Counted from the first letter of the stretch, positions 17,312 through 26,010 are shown. The stretch: DNA of 64,000 bases from Spirosoma rigui (GCF_002067135.1 NZ_CP020105.1:496001-560000), one strand, 5' to 3'. Made by a program: numbers and translations. The notes: generated from the letters alone by a model not told the origin.

Positions 17312-17836
17312 CTAGTCGTCCTTGCCATCTGGATCTACTTTATCTTCAGCCTTGTCAAAGGCATTACCGATGTTACGACCTGCCTTTTTAAAGCCAGCTT
17401 TAACATCTTTCCAAGCAGCGGCCGTAGCGTTCTGTGCTTTATCGATATCGTTGCCGAGGTCTTTGCGTTTCGCTTCAAGTTCAGCCAGTTCATCTTTCGA
17501 ATCAGCCTTGGCTTCACGGCCTTTCTGCTTGATATCGGCTTTTAACTTGTCGATTTTAGCATCCAGTTCGTCTTTTTCCTGGTTCATGTTGGCTACGGCT
17601 TCTTTGCGTTCGCGCTCAAAATCATCGCCAGCCTCATTCAAATCCGCACGGGCATCGGCCGTAGCATCCTTGGCATCTGCTTCAATGGCATCGCCGGTAC
17701 GTTCCATCGCATCTTCGGTGCGGGATTCGTTTTTGTTGTCCGATCCGCAAGCCTGCAAAAGTGCCAGAGAGGCTACCAGCATGATGGTGCCGGCTACATT
17801 CTTTAATTGAGTCAAAACGAGATGAGTCTTTTTCAT
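17312..17836 (-). CDS. Coiled-coil lipoprotein, LEA/apolipoprotein-like repeats
   Basis: A 174-residue protein with a lipoprotein signal (lipobox LQAC, Cys ~30) and a mature part that is almost wholly charged amphipathic helix. Repeated Ala/Asp/Lys/Glu units such as DAIEADAKDATADARADL and KDELDAKIDKLKADIK suggest a long coiled coil or a late-embryogenesis-abundant-like sheath. The C-terminal half (AWKDVKAGFKKAGRNIGNAF) is the kind seen in small stress-related lipoproteins. No enzyme motif is present. A role in envelope stability or desiccation stress is possible from composition but unproven. It has its own terminator and stands alone. Confidence 0.75.
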   Translation of the reverse strand: MKKTHLVLTQLKNVAGTIMLVASLALLQACGSDNKNESRTEDAMERTGDAIEADAKDATADARADLNEAGDDFERERKEAVANMNQEKDELDAKIDKLKADIKQKGREAKADSKDELAELEAKRKDLGNDIDKAQNATAAAWKDVKAGFKKAGRNIGNAFDKAEDKVDPDGKDD

Positions 17837-17991
17837 AATGGTACTGTGTAGTTGATTTCCTTAGTCAACTTCGCAAATGCTGTGCCAGATGAAAAGGGGA
17901 TTAAAGGAGTTAAGAAGTACGGAGGTGACAGAGAAAGCAGCTGACCCAACTAGTGAACACTCGTCTGCCCCTTTTTCTCCTCTCTCCCCGT

Positions 17992-18603
17992 CTATTTTAT
18001 GGCACACCCGATGGGTTTGGTGATTGGCGATGGAACAGGTTGGCCAGCCAGCAATCGGCTTACGGCTTCTTCCACATATCGACGCCTTACGCTACCACTA
18101 TCCTGGGGGCTATCGTCAATGGTGCCTACATATTCCAGCACAAACTGACCCTTCGTCTGCTTCAGCACGTATACCTGCGGAGTGCGGGTTGCGCCAAACG
18201 CTTTGGCAACCTGAGTCTCATCCAGCCCGTAGGGATAGGTATATCCTTTCTCGCGCGCCCGTATCTTCATATTCTCGAACGAATCGTCCTCATAAATGGC
18301 CGGATCGTTGGGCATGATGGCCAGCACCGGAAATCCCTGCGGAGCATACTGCCGATCGAGCGCAATAAGCCGGTCTTCATATGCCTTGGAAAACGGGCAA
18401 TGGTTACTGGTGAACACCACTATTATTCCCTTCTGAGCCCGATAATCGGCCAGTGTAATGGTACGCCCGTCCACATTTTTCAGTCGGAAGTCGGCTACGG
18501 CATCGCCAAGGGCGTATCCCTTCGGTGTCTGCGCCAGTACCAGCGGAAACAGTCCCAGGAGCAGCCACCCCAATATCAGCCACGTTACCCTTCTTGTTCT
18601 CAT
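17992..18603 (-). CDS. Secreted thioredoxin-fold protein (AhpC/TSA-type)
   Basis: A 203-residue protein with a signal peptide ending at PLVLAQ, so periplasmic. The redoxin fold is seen in LGDAVADFRLKNVDGRTITL (~32), FTSNHCPFSKAYEDRLIAL (~65) and YPYGLDETQVAKAFGATRTP (~125) with the cis-Pro in TRTPQVYVL. The active site is CPFS, with one Cys only and no resolving CxxC partner, like a peroxiredoxin or a thioredoxin-like lipid peroxidase. It ends in TKPIGCAIK; this second Cys near the C-terminus may act as the partner. Bacteroidota have many such proteins annotated only as thioredoxin family. The exact substrate is unknown. Confidence 0.85.
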   Translation of the reverse strand: MRTRRVTWLILGWLLLGLFPLVLAQTPKGYALGDAVADFRLKNVDGRTITLADYRAQKGIIVVFTSNHCPFSKAYEDRLIALDRQYAPQGFPVLAIMPNDPAIYEDDSFENMKIRAREKGYTYPYGLDETQVAKAFGATRTPQVYVLKQTKGQFVLEYVGTIDDSPQDSGSVRRRYVEEAVSRLLAGQPVPSPITKPIGCAIK

Positions 18604-19065
18604 GTATTGGTTTTTATTTACGAGTTAGATCATAAGTCTCCCTGAAAGATTAGTCTACTTAATTACTTACTAAATAAAAACCAAGCAGGCGTTGAAGACA
18701 ACACAGTAACATTAGTCACTACGATCGAACATCCCTACACTGTTAGCTCTAAAACACGGTTTGGGTGCGAAAAATTAACTGAGCGGACAACAGGCTACTG
18801 TCCTGGCCTGCTCTGCTGGTCAGCATAACGATCATAGGCATTCGTCTGCGCCAGGGACTATACCGTAGTACCATCGAACGCTGTTGGGCGGAGAGATTAT
18901 AGTGATGGGTACCGACCGATCTGTGGCAACGACAGCTACAAAACGCGAATCCCCGCATAGCGTGAACAACCCCACCGTACATTACCTCTGTATCGAAGGG
19001 TTTAGAAATGAGCACGAACCCGCCGTACTCTGTTTCAGGAATAAAGGAAATGAACTCGCTCCGTT
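18604..19065. other. Gap of ~460 bases without a supported gene
   Basis: Short open frames on both strands (18749-19015 minus, 18884-19069 plus) have Cys/Arg/His-rich translations without family-like features. I see no promoter, terminator or RNA gene here. A decayed gene cannot be excluded. Confidence 0.4.
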
Positions 19066-20094
19066 TTAGGGCACAATTACTTTCTGCACTAACCGGGCGG
19101 AGCCCAGTTCTGCCCGGAGGAGATACTGACCCGCGCTAAGGGAATGCGCCGGTGTGAGCAGGAGTGTCCCATCGGACTGTGACTGCTGCGATAGACTAAG
19201 TTCGCGACCCGCCAGCGTCGTCAGCCGATAGCTGGCATTGGGCAAGTTGCGGGGTGCTACCCGCAGACTCTGACCTTGTGCAGGATTACCCAGCAGTACA
19301 AACGAAGGTGTACTGTTATCCATCACAACTGATATTGGTTTCGACAGGACGCTTGCTCCATCGAGGTCAACCTGCCTCAGGCGGTAGTAGTTGGTGCCGA
19401 CTAATGGAGCCGTGTCAAGAAGCCCGTAGTACTGGCGGTTATTGGTAGTACCTTTGGCGGATACGCTGCCAATGGTCTGAAACTCGTTCAAATCAGCGGA
19501 GCGCTGCACATCGAAGGAACTGGCATTTTGCTCGGAGGTCGTACTCCAGGAGATCTGTACCTGATCGCCGGTGGGCCTACCATCGAATGAAAGCAGCGTT
19601 ACGGGAAGTTGGGCATTAGTACAAGCTGGCGCGTTGAGTGTTATAGTTTTTGCTCCCTTGACTGTATTGCTGCCATTGAAAGGGCCAGTACAGTATTTCC
19701 CTCCAACATTAATAATTGATTGATTATTACCCCCCGTAATGATATTAGATGCCCCTTCAAGATTAATACTCGAATTGACATTAAGGAGTTCAAGTTGAGT
19801 ACTGGAACCAGCACCTGTACCAAAGTTAAGTGTACCGTTACCATACAACTTGAGTTCAACCTGATTTGTCAGTCTAATCCGTGTATAGTCAGGTAGTAAT
19901 ACAGCGTCCTTTACATTTATCACACCAGAGAAATCACCTGATGGCGTAGTGTATCCTCCAGTACAACTCCAAGTTGAGGCACTAGTCCAGCTACCTGCTC
20001 CCTGGGAAGTACACGTATTTTGCGCCCAGACCGGATGGGCCAGCAGCCACAGGGCTGTCGTTAAAACGGGTAGGTAAATTTTTAAGGCGCGCAT
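19066..20094 (-). CDS. Secreted T9SS cargo protein with C-terminal sorting domain
   Basis: A 342-residue protein with a signal peptide (ALWLLAHPVWAQ) and a G/N/T-rich body (~25-160) with parallel-beta-like repeats such as INLEGASNIITGGNNQSIIN. A fibronectin-like module then begins at LPVTLLSFDGRPTGDQVQIS and runs through NYYRLRQVDLDG. The last ~75 residues form a T9SS type A-like C-terminal domain ending GQYLLRAELGSARLVQKVIV. It is probably exported and attached to the cell surface or released. No enzyme motif is seen, and the body may be a simple adhesin. The adjacent upstream gene carries the same C-terminal module. Confidence 0.8.
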   Translation of the reverse strand: MRALKIYLPVLTTALWLLAHPVWAQNTCTSQGAGSWTSASTWSCTGGYTTPSGDFSGVINVKDAVLLPDYTRIRLTNQVELKLYGNGTLNFGTGAGSSTQLELLNVNSSINLEGASNIITGGNNQSIINVGGKYCTGPFNGSNTVKGAKTITLNAPACTNAQLPVTLLSFDGRPTGDQVQISWSTTSEQNASSFDVQRSADLNEFQTIGSVSAKGTTNNRQYYGLLDTAPLVGTNYYRLRQVDLDGASVLSKPISVVMDNSTPSFVLLGNPAQGQSLRVAPRNLPNASYRLTTLAGRELSLSQQSQSDGTLLLTPAHSLSAGQYLLRAELGSARLVQKVIVP

Positions 20095-20331
20095 GAATTG
20101 GTCGGATAGATAACTTTTTCAAAAAAGACTATGGACTTAGTATACTAATTCCCAGGCTTTTATACGCGAATTTACTCTATTGCCACCACTAAATCGACAG
20201 GATTTAGTTAACGGTAGACAACTTTTTTTGGCCGATGGTTAGCTATGTAGGTTGAACCTATAGAGAACGTTACGCTGACTTCAATGCCGCTGCATCCTGA
20301 CACGACAGGCCGACCAGGATATAGCCATCGG

Positions 20332-21621
20332 CTAAGGAACAAGTACAGTGATAACTCGTCGCTGCCCATTCGCGCGTAGCTCAAGCAGGTACAGGCCCGG
20401 CGGTAATGGCTGTTGCGGAATTACATCCGCTCCGTCCGGCCTACGCTGTAAACGGGTAGCAATATACTGCCCCGACATAGTTCGTAATTCGATAATAGCT
20501 TCATCGGCGTTCCAGAGCCGGATGCGAATCCGTGCCGGATCAACCGGGTTTGGGTACACGTCCATCACTACCTTGTCTGACTCAACCACAGCCGATACTG
20601 GCTTTGAAAGAGCAAACGTACCATCGCGGTCAACCTGCCGGAGACGGTAATAATTGTTGCCGGGCAGCGGTTGGTAGTCTACAACACCATAATACTGGCG
20701 CTGGTCAGTCGTTCCTTTCGCCGATACCTGATCAACGAATGTAAACTCACCCAGGTTATCGCTGCGTTCCACAATGAAATGGCTCGCGTCTTTTTCGGAT
20801 GTTGTCGACCAGTTCAGCTGAACGCGGTCGCCCGCTGGTTTGGCTGCGAAGGAAAGGAGAGTGACGGGAAGCGCACCGCTGATGTCCCGAATCAAAAAAT
20901 CATCGACTTGGATCTTAGAAACGCCATCGTCAAAACCTAATTTGAAATCTGTTAGCGTTTGGCTAGCAGTGAGTACAGCCTGATCATTAAATACCTTTTC
21001 TGATCCTACCCAAAGATCATAGGTATCAACTGGTTGCTGCTCCAGACTACCTAATGGTGTTAAATACTGTAACAAATTACTTGCCTTATTCAAGACGAAC
21101 GTCACCGTCTGCCAGCCACTAAACGTCTGGACACTGTTAGCAGCGCCACCACCGCTAGGTAGTGGATTCATTTTAAAATCTGTGCCGTTCTGTATATCTA
21201 TGGCAAAGCGGGCATAAACTTGTCCATTTGTGGGTGCAGCAGGACTGTTACTAAAGCCCGAACCAACATAAAATTTTACGGCATTAGCCCCAGGCTGTGA
21301 CGATGATAGAACTCGAAATCGAAACTGAATATACAAAGAGGAGGAAGCGGGCGAGAAATCAGTAGTTCGAACGGCGTACCCTTTGGTCGTATTGTCGACT
21401 TGGCGATCAAATTCCAATGCATTATCAACAATAGCAAAAGGCAGGCTGGCACCTCCTCCAATACCATTGAATTGGGTCTTATCCGGATTGGTATTTGTGT
21501 AGCCTGCTGGCAAACCACCAGCGGAGAAATCCTGCTGAAAGTAAATAGTTTGAGCAATGCCCTGATTACCCCATAAAAATAGAATAACCGAGAGTAAACG
21601 AACTAGGTGAGGAGGGATCAT
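20332..21621 (-). CDS. Secreted T9SS cargo protein with lectin-like N-terminal domain
   Basis: A 429-residue protein with signal peptide (LLSVILFLWGNQGIAQ). Residues ~25-250 look like a jelly-roll domain with YFQQDFSAGGLPAGYTNTNP at the start and VDDFLIRDIS at the end, a pattern seen in concanavalin/laminin-G-like modules of Bacteroidota. This is followed by the module LPVTLLSFAAKPAGDRVQLN...NYYRLRQVDRDG, shared with the gene at 19066. The T9SS C-terminal domain includes VYPNPVDPARIRIR and ends GLYLLELRANGQRRVITVLV. Cargo status follows from the YPNP signature. Function is likely surface binding, not established. A 17-bp hairpin touches its start codon. Confidence 0.82.
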   Translation of the reverse strand: MIPPHLVRLLSVILFLWGNQGIAQTIYFQQDFSAGGLPAGYTNTNPDKTQFNGIGGGASLPFAIVDNALEFDRQVDNTTKGYAVRTTDFSPASSSLYIQFRFRVLSSSQPGANAVKFYVGSGFSNSPAAPTNGQVYARFAIDIQNGTDFKMNPLPSGGGAANSVQTFSGWQTVTFVLNKASNLLQYLTPLGSLEQQPVDTYDLWVGSEKVFNDQAVLTASQTLTDFKLGFDDGVSKIQVDDFLIRDISGALPVTLLSFAAKPAGDRVQLNWSTTSEKDASHFIVERSDNLGEFTFVDQVSAKGTTDQRQYYGVVDYQPLPGNNYYRLRQVDRDGTFALSKPVSAVVESDKVVMDVYPNPVDPARIRIRLWNADEAIIELRTMSGQYIATRLQRRPDGADVIPQQPLPPGLYLLELRANGQRRVITVLVP

Positions 21622-21668
21622 TCAGTGAGGTGTCTAATGGTTATCAACCACTTAGACACCTCACTGAA
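21621..21668 (-). terminator. 17-bp hairpin between purM and the T9SS cargo gene
   Basis: Arms 21621-21637 (TTCAGTGAGGTGTCTAA) and 21652-21668 are perfectly complementary around a 14-base loop. In transcription order it follows purM and shares base 21621 with the ATG of the next gene. It can terminate purM or mask that start codon. Confidence 0.6.
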
Positions 21669-21695
21669 TTGAAAGTAACCTAATGGAAGAAATAA

Positions 21696-22859
21696 TTAAT
21701 AAATAAACTCACCAGCCTCCGTTTTTATAGTTACCCGCTTACCTTCGTAGGCTTCCACCCGGCCAATCACTTGAGCATCAATGCCGAAGGATTGGGCAAT
21801 CTCGGTAACTCGCTGCGCGTGTTCTTCGGACAGGTATACTTCCAGACGGTGTCCCATATTAAACACTTTGTACATCTCCTGCCAACTCGTACCACTCTCG
21901 GCCTGAATCATCCGGAACAGGGGCGGGATAGGAAACAAGTTGTCTTTAATGACGTGAACGTTGTCGACAAAGTGCAGCACCTTCGTCTGAGCACCACCCG
22001 AACAGTGGACCAGACCATGCACCTGCTGACGAAGTTCATCCAGCAACATCCTGACAACCGGCGCGTAGGTACGCGTGGGCGACAGGATCAACTGCCCTAC
22101 CGTTAAGCCGGTGCCGGCAACAGGCTCCGTAAGCCGTTTGGAGCCGCTATACACAAGGGATTTATCGACCGCCGGATCGAAACTTTCAGGGTAGACATCG
22201 GCCAGGTAATGGGCCAGTACGTCGTGCCGGGCCGATGTTAGCCCGTTGCTGCCCATACCGCCGTTATACTGCGTTTCGTAGGTAGCCTGTCCGAACGAAG
22301 CCAATCCTACGATCACATCACCCGCCTGAATCCGGTCATTGCTGATGACCTCATCGCGTCGCATGCGGGCAATAACGGTACTGTCTACAATCACGGTCCG
22401 AACCAGATCGCCCACATCGGCGGTTTCGCCACCGGTGCTGTAAATCTCGATACCATGCCCACGCAGCATCTGCAGCACCTCTTCGGTGCCGTTAATAAGC
22501 TCGGCAATGACCTCGCCCGGGATCAGATTCTTGTTGCGGCCAATAGTCGACGACAACAGCATAGGGCCGGTAGCTCCCACACAGATCAGGTCGTCGGTAT
22601 TCATAACGATCGCATCCTGCGCAATACCTTTCCAAACGCTCAGATCACCGGTTTCGCGCCAGTACAGATACGCTAATGACGACTTTGTTCCGGCCCCATC
22701 CGCGTGCATGATCGTACAGAAGTCGGGATCACCGGCGAGGGTATCGGGGACAATTTTACAGAAGGCTTTTGGAAACAGGCCTTTGTCGAGTTGGGCGATG
22801 GCGTTGTGAACGTCTTCTTTACTGGCGGAAACTCCGCGCTGGGCATAGCGGTCGGTCAT
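21696..22859 (-). CDS. purM: Phosphoribosylformylglycinamidine cyclo-ligase (AIR synthetase)
   Basis: A 387-residue purine-biosynthesis enzyme that closes the imidazole ring (FGAM + ATP to AIR). The Bacteroidota-type start MTDRYAQRGVSASKEDVHNAI, the ATP and Mg motifs MHADGAGTKSSLAYL (~50) and DAIVMNTDDLICVGATGPML (~82), GGETADVGDLVRT (~143) and GLVHCSGGAQTKVLHF (~285) fit the PurM/SelD-HypE superfamily. It is longer than the ~345-residue E. coli enzyme, as is usual in this phylum. purE and purF are present in the window but not linked. A TACCTTTG motif sits four bases before the ATG. Confidence 0.95.
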   Translation of the reverse strand: MTDRYAQRGVSASKEDVHNAIAQLDKGLFPKAFCKIVPDTLAGDPDFCTIMHADGAGTKSSLAYLYWRETGDLSVWKGIAQDAIVMNTDDLICVGATGPMLLSSTIGRNKNLIPGEVIAELINGTEEVLQMLRGHGIEIYSTGGETADVGDLVRTVIVDSTVIARMRRDEVISNDRIQAGDVIVGLASFGQATYETQYNGGMGSNGLTSARHDVLAHYLADVYPESFDPAVDKSLVYSGSKRLTEPVAGTGLTVGQLILSPTRTYAPVVRMLLDELRQQVHGLVHCSGGAQTKVLHFVDNVHVIKDNLFPIPPLFRMIQAESGTSWQEMYKVFNMGHRLEVYLSEEHAQRVTEIAQSFGIDAQVIGRVEAYEGKRVTIKTEAGEFIY

Positions 22860-22863
22860 GGGA

Positions 22864-22871
22864 CAAAGGTA
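22864..22871 (-). promoter_or_regulatory. -7 element (TACCTTTG) directly before purM
   Basis: On the minus strand TACCTTTG (22871-22864) ends four bases before the purM ATG (22859), so the mRNA would be leaderless or nearly so. No TTG box 19-21 bp upstream is visible. Confidence 0.45.
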
Positions 22872-22959
22872 AGGAGAAAAGGGCTGACGGGGTAAGGGAG
22901 CCGATAAACTAGTACGAACGGATGCACGCCGGTCTACCCGTACGGTTGTTAAAGGGTCG

Positions 22960-24132
22960 CTACCGATGCGGTCCTACATACATAATTGGGATAATGCCAG
23001 CCTGCCGGGCAACGGCGATATCGACCAGCGCGTACCCGTCTTTTTTGCGCCGGATACTCGTTTTACTACGGTTGAACGTGGCCGTGCCGGACTCCAGCGC
23101 CACAATGAACGCGCTGGCAGCAAGTTGTACCTTCTGGCTGACACTGGCGCCGGTTAAGCTTTTGTACAGGCGATTAGCTGGGATAACAGCTTTGCGGGTA
23201 TCGACACCCAGCAGCGTGGTTTCCAGATACGCCTGCTCCTCCCCTTCCTCGTCCAGATCGAAACCGACTATCATGTGACCCGGCAATATCACCAGAATGG
23301 GATTGATCCCAACCCTGCGCAAAAGAGACGCCAGCAACACAGCTCCATCAACGCAGTTAGACTGCGCATCCCGGATACTTTCGTCCAGCAGCCGCACATG
23401 CTGCGATAGGACTCCCGACGCAGCAGGTGCTACGTTGTCAATGGTACTGTACCGGATATCCCGGTCCTGCAATACCCGCCAGATGGCCTGTACCTGCCGG
23501 TATACACCCAGCTTACTGGTCTGATAGCCATCGAAGGTGTTTACATATTTCTTACGCAGAGCCTCCTCCACCATATCCTGTATCCAGGGGTGATCTTCGT
23601 TTACGTAGGCAGCAAAGGTGAAGTCAATAGGTGTTGCCTGCTCGTTTTCATCAACAAACGCATACGGGCAGTCATTTATGGAGCGTACCTGCAAACGCTC
23701 GGTGCGCGGCTGCTGCCGATGACCGTCGATGGTCAGTATGTATGTTATGTAGGTAGTGACGGGTTGGACAATGGACGCCAGCCGGTTGGGGTCGAAGACA
23801 ATTTGCGGTCGGATCAGGTATTTTTTCCCGACAGTGGAAGCAACTACGTCGATCCGCGCGGCATCAAATAGCTGTAGCCCGTTGTCAGAGCGAATGTCGA
23901 CCCTGACCCGCGTATCCGGGTGGGCGGGGATAAACGTGATACCCAGCACCCCGTTCAGATCGCCCAGCAACGTTTTGTCTTTCTGCTCATCGGCATCGGG
24001 CACCAGGTTCGCCACGGCAATCGTATACGCCGGATACAGATCACCCAGTTCGCTGTACGGCTCCCACTGCTGCGCCAGCGCAGGCAGTGCACCTACGAAA
24101 CCAATCAGGACTATCAGTATCCGGCTTATCAT
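22960..24132 (-). CDS. Secreted transglutaminase-fold protein, unknown function
   Basis: A 390-residue exported protein (signal ILIVLIGFVGALPALAQ). The N-terminal half (to ~190) is beta-rich and unassigned. The C-terminal half holds a papain/transglutaminase-like core: the nucleophile Cys in SNCVDGAVLLASLLRRVGIN (~250), then the His in LPGHMIVGFDLDEEGEEQAY (~275) and an acidic residue in the next strand. This Cys...His arrangement with the C-VDGAVLLASLLR helix is typical of the bacterial transglutaminase-like superfamily. Whether it is a peptidase or a cross-linking enzyme cannot be told. The start at 24132 gives the signal peptide; the frame is open up to 24156. Confidence 0.75.
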   Translation of the reverse strand: MISRILIVLIGFVGALPALAQQWEPYSELGDLYPAYTIAVANLVPDADEQKDKTLLGDLNGVLGITFIPAHPDTRVRVDIRSDNGLQLFDAARIDVVASTVGKKYLIRPQIVFDPNRLASIVQPVTTYITYILTIDGHRQQPRTERLQVRSINDCPYAFVDENEQATPIDFTFAAYVNEDHPWIQDMVEEALRKKYVNTFDGYQTSKLGVYRQVQAIWRVLQDRDIRYSTIDNVAPAASGVLSQHVRLLDESIRDAQSNCVDGAVLLASLLRRVGINPILVILPGHMIVGFDLDEEGEEQAYLETTLLGVDTRKAVIPANRLYKSLTGASVSQKVQLAASAFIVALESGTATFNRSKTSIRRKKDGYALVDIAVARQAGIIPIMYVGPHR

Positions 24133-24196
24133 GGCTGCGATTGATTCAGAAAGCATTGATTACCGGATGCTCCCGAGTTACGCCGGGGCCAGCCGG

Positions 24197-25165
24197 CTAT
24201 TCGTATACGATGCCGGCTTCGTTCCGGACCGTATCCAGTAAGGTCATTAGGTTGATACTATCGTTCAGCGACCAGGTATCGCTTTCGGTACGACCGTCAG
24301 TCAGGCACTGCATAACGTGCACGGCTTCATAGTCATAACCAAACGTAGTCCGGGGTATTTCAATTCGTTCGGGCTCCTGGCCATCACGTTCGAGCGTCAT
24401 CCCTTCCGTTTCGTGCCAGCGCGACTGCACCCGAATCATCCCTTCGGTACCATACACAAAGGCTTCGCAGGGCGTACGGGCGCGCAGGGTACTATCGAGA
24501 ATCGCCAGCTCGCCGTTGGGGTAGGTCATTACCATACCGCACTGCTCATCAACGCCAGTCTGGCCAAAAACGGCCGTTGCCTTCACCGTTTGCGGCATAC
24601 CCAGGAACAGATACGACCAAAAAAGCGGGTAGATACCGATGTCGAGCAGGGCACCACCACCCAGCGCTTTGTTGAACAGACGGCCTTCGGGAGAGAACGT
24701 AGCGGCAAAGCCGAAGTCAGCCCGAACGCCCGTAACAGTACCGATGGCGCCTTCGTCGACCAGCTGTTTAGCCCGCTGTAGTACCGGCATGAACCGGCTC
24801 CAGAGTGCTTCCATGAGAAAAACCTGCTTGCTTCGCGCCAGCTCGACCATCTCCCGGACCTGGGTACCATTCATGGCAAACGGCTTTTCGCCCAGTACAG
24901 CAATGCCCGCATTGAGCAGCATTTTTACGTTCTCGTAGTGCTTGACGTGGGGCGTAGCCACATAGACAACATCCAGATCGGGCAATGTCAGGAGTTGCTC
25001 ATACGAGCCAAACGCGTGGGGGGCACCATACTCCCGGGCAAAGGCATTAGCCCGTTCCTGATCAGTTGAGGCCACAGCGTAGAGTTGCGCATCGGGCACG
25101 GTCATCAGATCCTGTGCAAATTTATGGGCGATGCGGCCCGGTCCCAGTATTCCCCAGCGAGTCAT
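24197..25165 (-). CDS. Gfo/Idh/MocA family NAD(P)-dependent oxidoreductase
   Basis: A 322-residue dehydrogenase with the N-terminal Rossmann motif RWGILGPGRIAHKFAQDL and the family segments YVATPHVKHYENVKMLLNAG (~70) and VLGEKPFAMNGTQVREM (~93), whose EKP Lys is the usual catalytic residue. QVFLMEALWSRFMPVL (~118) and GGGALLDIGIYPLFW (~165) are the trans-1,2-dihydrobenzene-diol dehydrogenase-like subtype. Substrate is probably a sugar or polyol, unknown here. The ATG at 25165 gives a start typical of the family; one at 25186 adds seven residues and is also possible, since the TAGTTTTG promoter motif lies just before it. Confidence 0.9.
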   Translation of the reverse strand: MTRWGILGPGRIAHKFAQDLMTVPDAQLYAVASTDQERANAFAREYGAPHAFGSYEQLLTLPDLDVVYVATPHVKHYENVKMLLNAGIAVLGEKPFAMNGTQVREMVELARSKQVFLMEALWSRFMPVLQRAKQLVDEGAIGTVTGVRADFGFAATFSPEGRLFNKALGGGALLDIGIYPLFWSYLFLGMPQTVKATAVFGQTGVDEQCGMVMTYPNGELAILDSTLRARTPCEAFVYGTEGMIRVQSRWHETEGMTLERDGQEPERIEIPRTTFGYDYEAVHVMQCLTDGRTESDTWSLNDSINLMTLLDTVRNEAGIVYE

Positions 25166-25195
25166 AAGGCGAGTGTAGGTTGACATTTATTGGGC

Positions 25196-25203
25196 CAAAA
25201 CTA
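25196..25203 (-). promoter_or_regulatory. -7 element (TAGTTTTG) of the oxidoreductase gene
   Basis: TAGTTTTG on the minus strand (25203-25196) fits TAnnTTTG and lies ten bases before the ATG at 25186 and about 30 before the one at 25165. Confidence 0.4.
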
Positions 25204-25225
25204 TCACTTTTTCACCTGACATACT

Positions 25226-25822
25226 TCATCCGGTAGCTCGGGTTATGGCTACCCGCGATCGGCAAATCAGCCACCACTTCAGGTGACCGACTGCCGGAAC
25301 GGGTGCTGAGTCTACTACCCTTCCCGGCAATCGGTCGCGCAAGGTTGGCCGTTCCAGCGAAACGCTATGCAGCGGAATTAATCGGCCGATTGTATCATAG
25401 TATAGCCGACGTCCTTTCCCGTTACAGCCTCCTGAAATAGTTTGTAATACGCCCCCCCCCTGTTTGGCTCCGTACATCTTTTTAATCAGGGATTCAATAT
25501 CGTAGTCGCCCCCTTTGACCATCGGATCCATAATGAACAGATACGTGTACGACCCGTCGGCATTGGCTTTGACGGGGTGCATTACCCGCGTCTGCCGAAA
25601 TACCTGCTGCTCCCGGGCCGGTAATTTACGGGCACCGGGCCAGAAGATGTCATGTACGAAATGCTCATACTGTTTCCGTTTATCCGCTTTTACCGGATAG
25701 GCCCATACGTGCACTTCTTCGCCCGCCTTTGCCATCTGCCGGGCAACGGGCCTGGTTTGACCAGCGGCTCCGTATCCCAGCCCACACAGGATGAACAGCA
25801 CAAGCGTCAGCCGATTTTTCAT
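25226..25822 (-). CDS. Secreted hypothetical protein, probably frameshifted at a G9 run
   Basis: The frame as read encodes 198 residues with a signal peptide (LTLVLFILCGLGYGAAGQ). Residues to ~123 look like a real protein (HVWAYPVKADKRKQYEHFVH, MDPMVKGGDYDIESLIKKMY). At 25452-25460 the minus strand has nine Gs. After them the translation changes to an Arg/Pro/Leu-rich, unprotein-like tail (RRLYYDTIGRLIPLHSVSL...). Dropping one G gives GGAYYKLFQEAVTGKDVGYT then MIQSAD and a stop at 25378, a sensible 147-residue protein. So the run is either a sequencing error, a mutation or a phase-variable switch. It follows the DUF1059 gene by 11 bases and probably forms an operon with it. Confidence 0.65.
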   Translation of the reverse strand: MKNRLTLVLFILCGLGYGAAGQTRPVARQMAKAGEEVHVWAYPVKADKRKQYEHFVHDIFWPGARKLPAREQQVFRQTRVMHPVKANADGSYTYLFIMDPMVKGGDYDIESLIKKMYGAKQGGGVLQTISGGCNGKGRRLYYDTIGRLIPLHSVSLERPTLRDRLPGRVVDSAPVPAVGHLKWWLICRSRVAITRATG

Positions 25823-25833
25823 AAGGACATGAC

Positions 25834-26010
25834 TCATACCGTTTCTTCGTGGATCAGTGACTTCAACCCTTCGGCCAGCTCAGGCGTGACCGTTACCCCA
25901 TGTACCGTCTGCGCGTGCTGTGCCGCCTGGGACAGTATTTCTTCATCCGTTTCAGCGTGGATCTGCGCGTTACAGTCAAAACCGGCATCGCGACAATTGA
26001 GCGTTTTCAT
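25834..26010 (-). CDS. DUF1059 family small protein
   Basis: A 58-residue protein, MKTLNCRDAGFDCNAQIHAE followed by TDEEILSQAAQHAQTVHGVT and a C-terminal ELAEGLKSLIHEE. The pattern (MK-x-L-x-C, C near residue 13, TDEEILxQAAxHAxxVHG) is the DUF1059 family, small soluble proteins in bacteria and archaea of unknown role. The two Cys residues might bind metal. Its stop overlaps an in-frame ATG of the next gene (ATGA), and the preferred start of that gene is 11 bases further. The translation of the other strand here is open too but has no family features. Confidence 0.85.
   Translation of the reverse strand: MKTLNCRDAGFDCNAQIHAETDEEILSQAAQHAQTVHGVTVTPELAEGLKSLIHEETV

Noticed and set aside
18749-19015. 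Minus-strand open frame of 88 codons in the 18.6-19.1 kb gap
   Set aside because: Cys/Arg/His/Met-rich, with no signal, membrane or family feature; the plus-strand frame here is no better.
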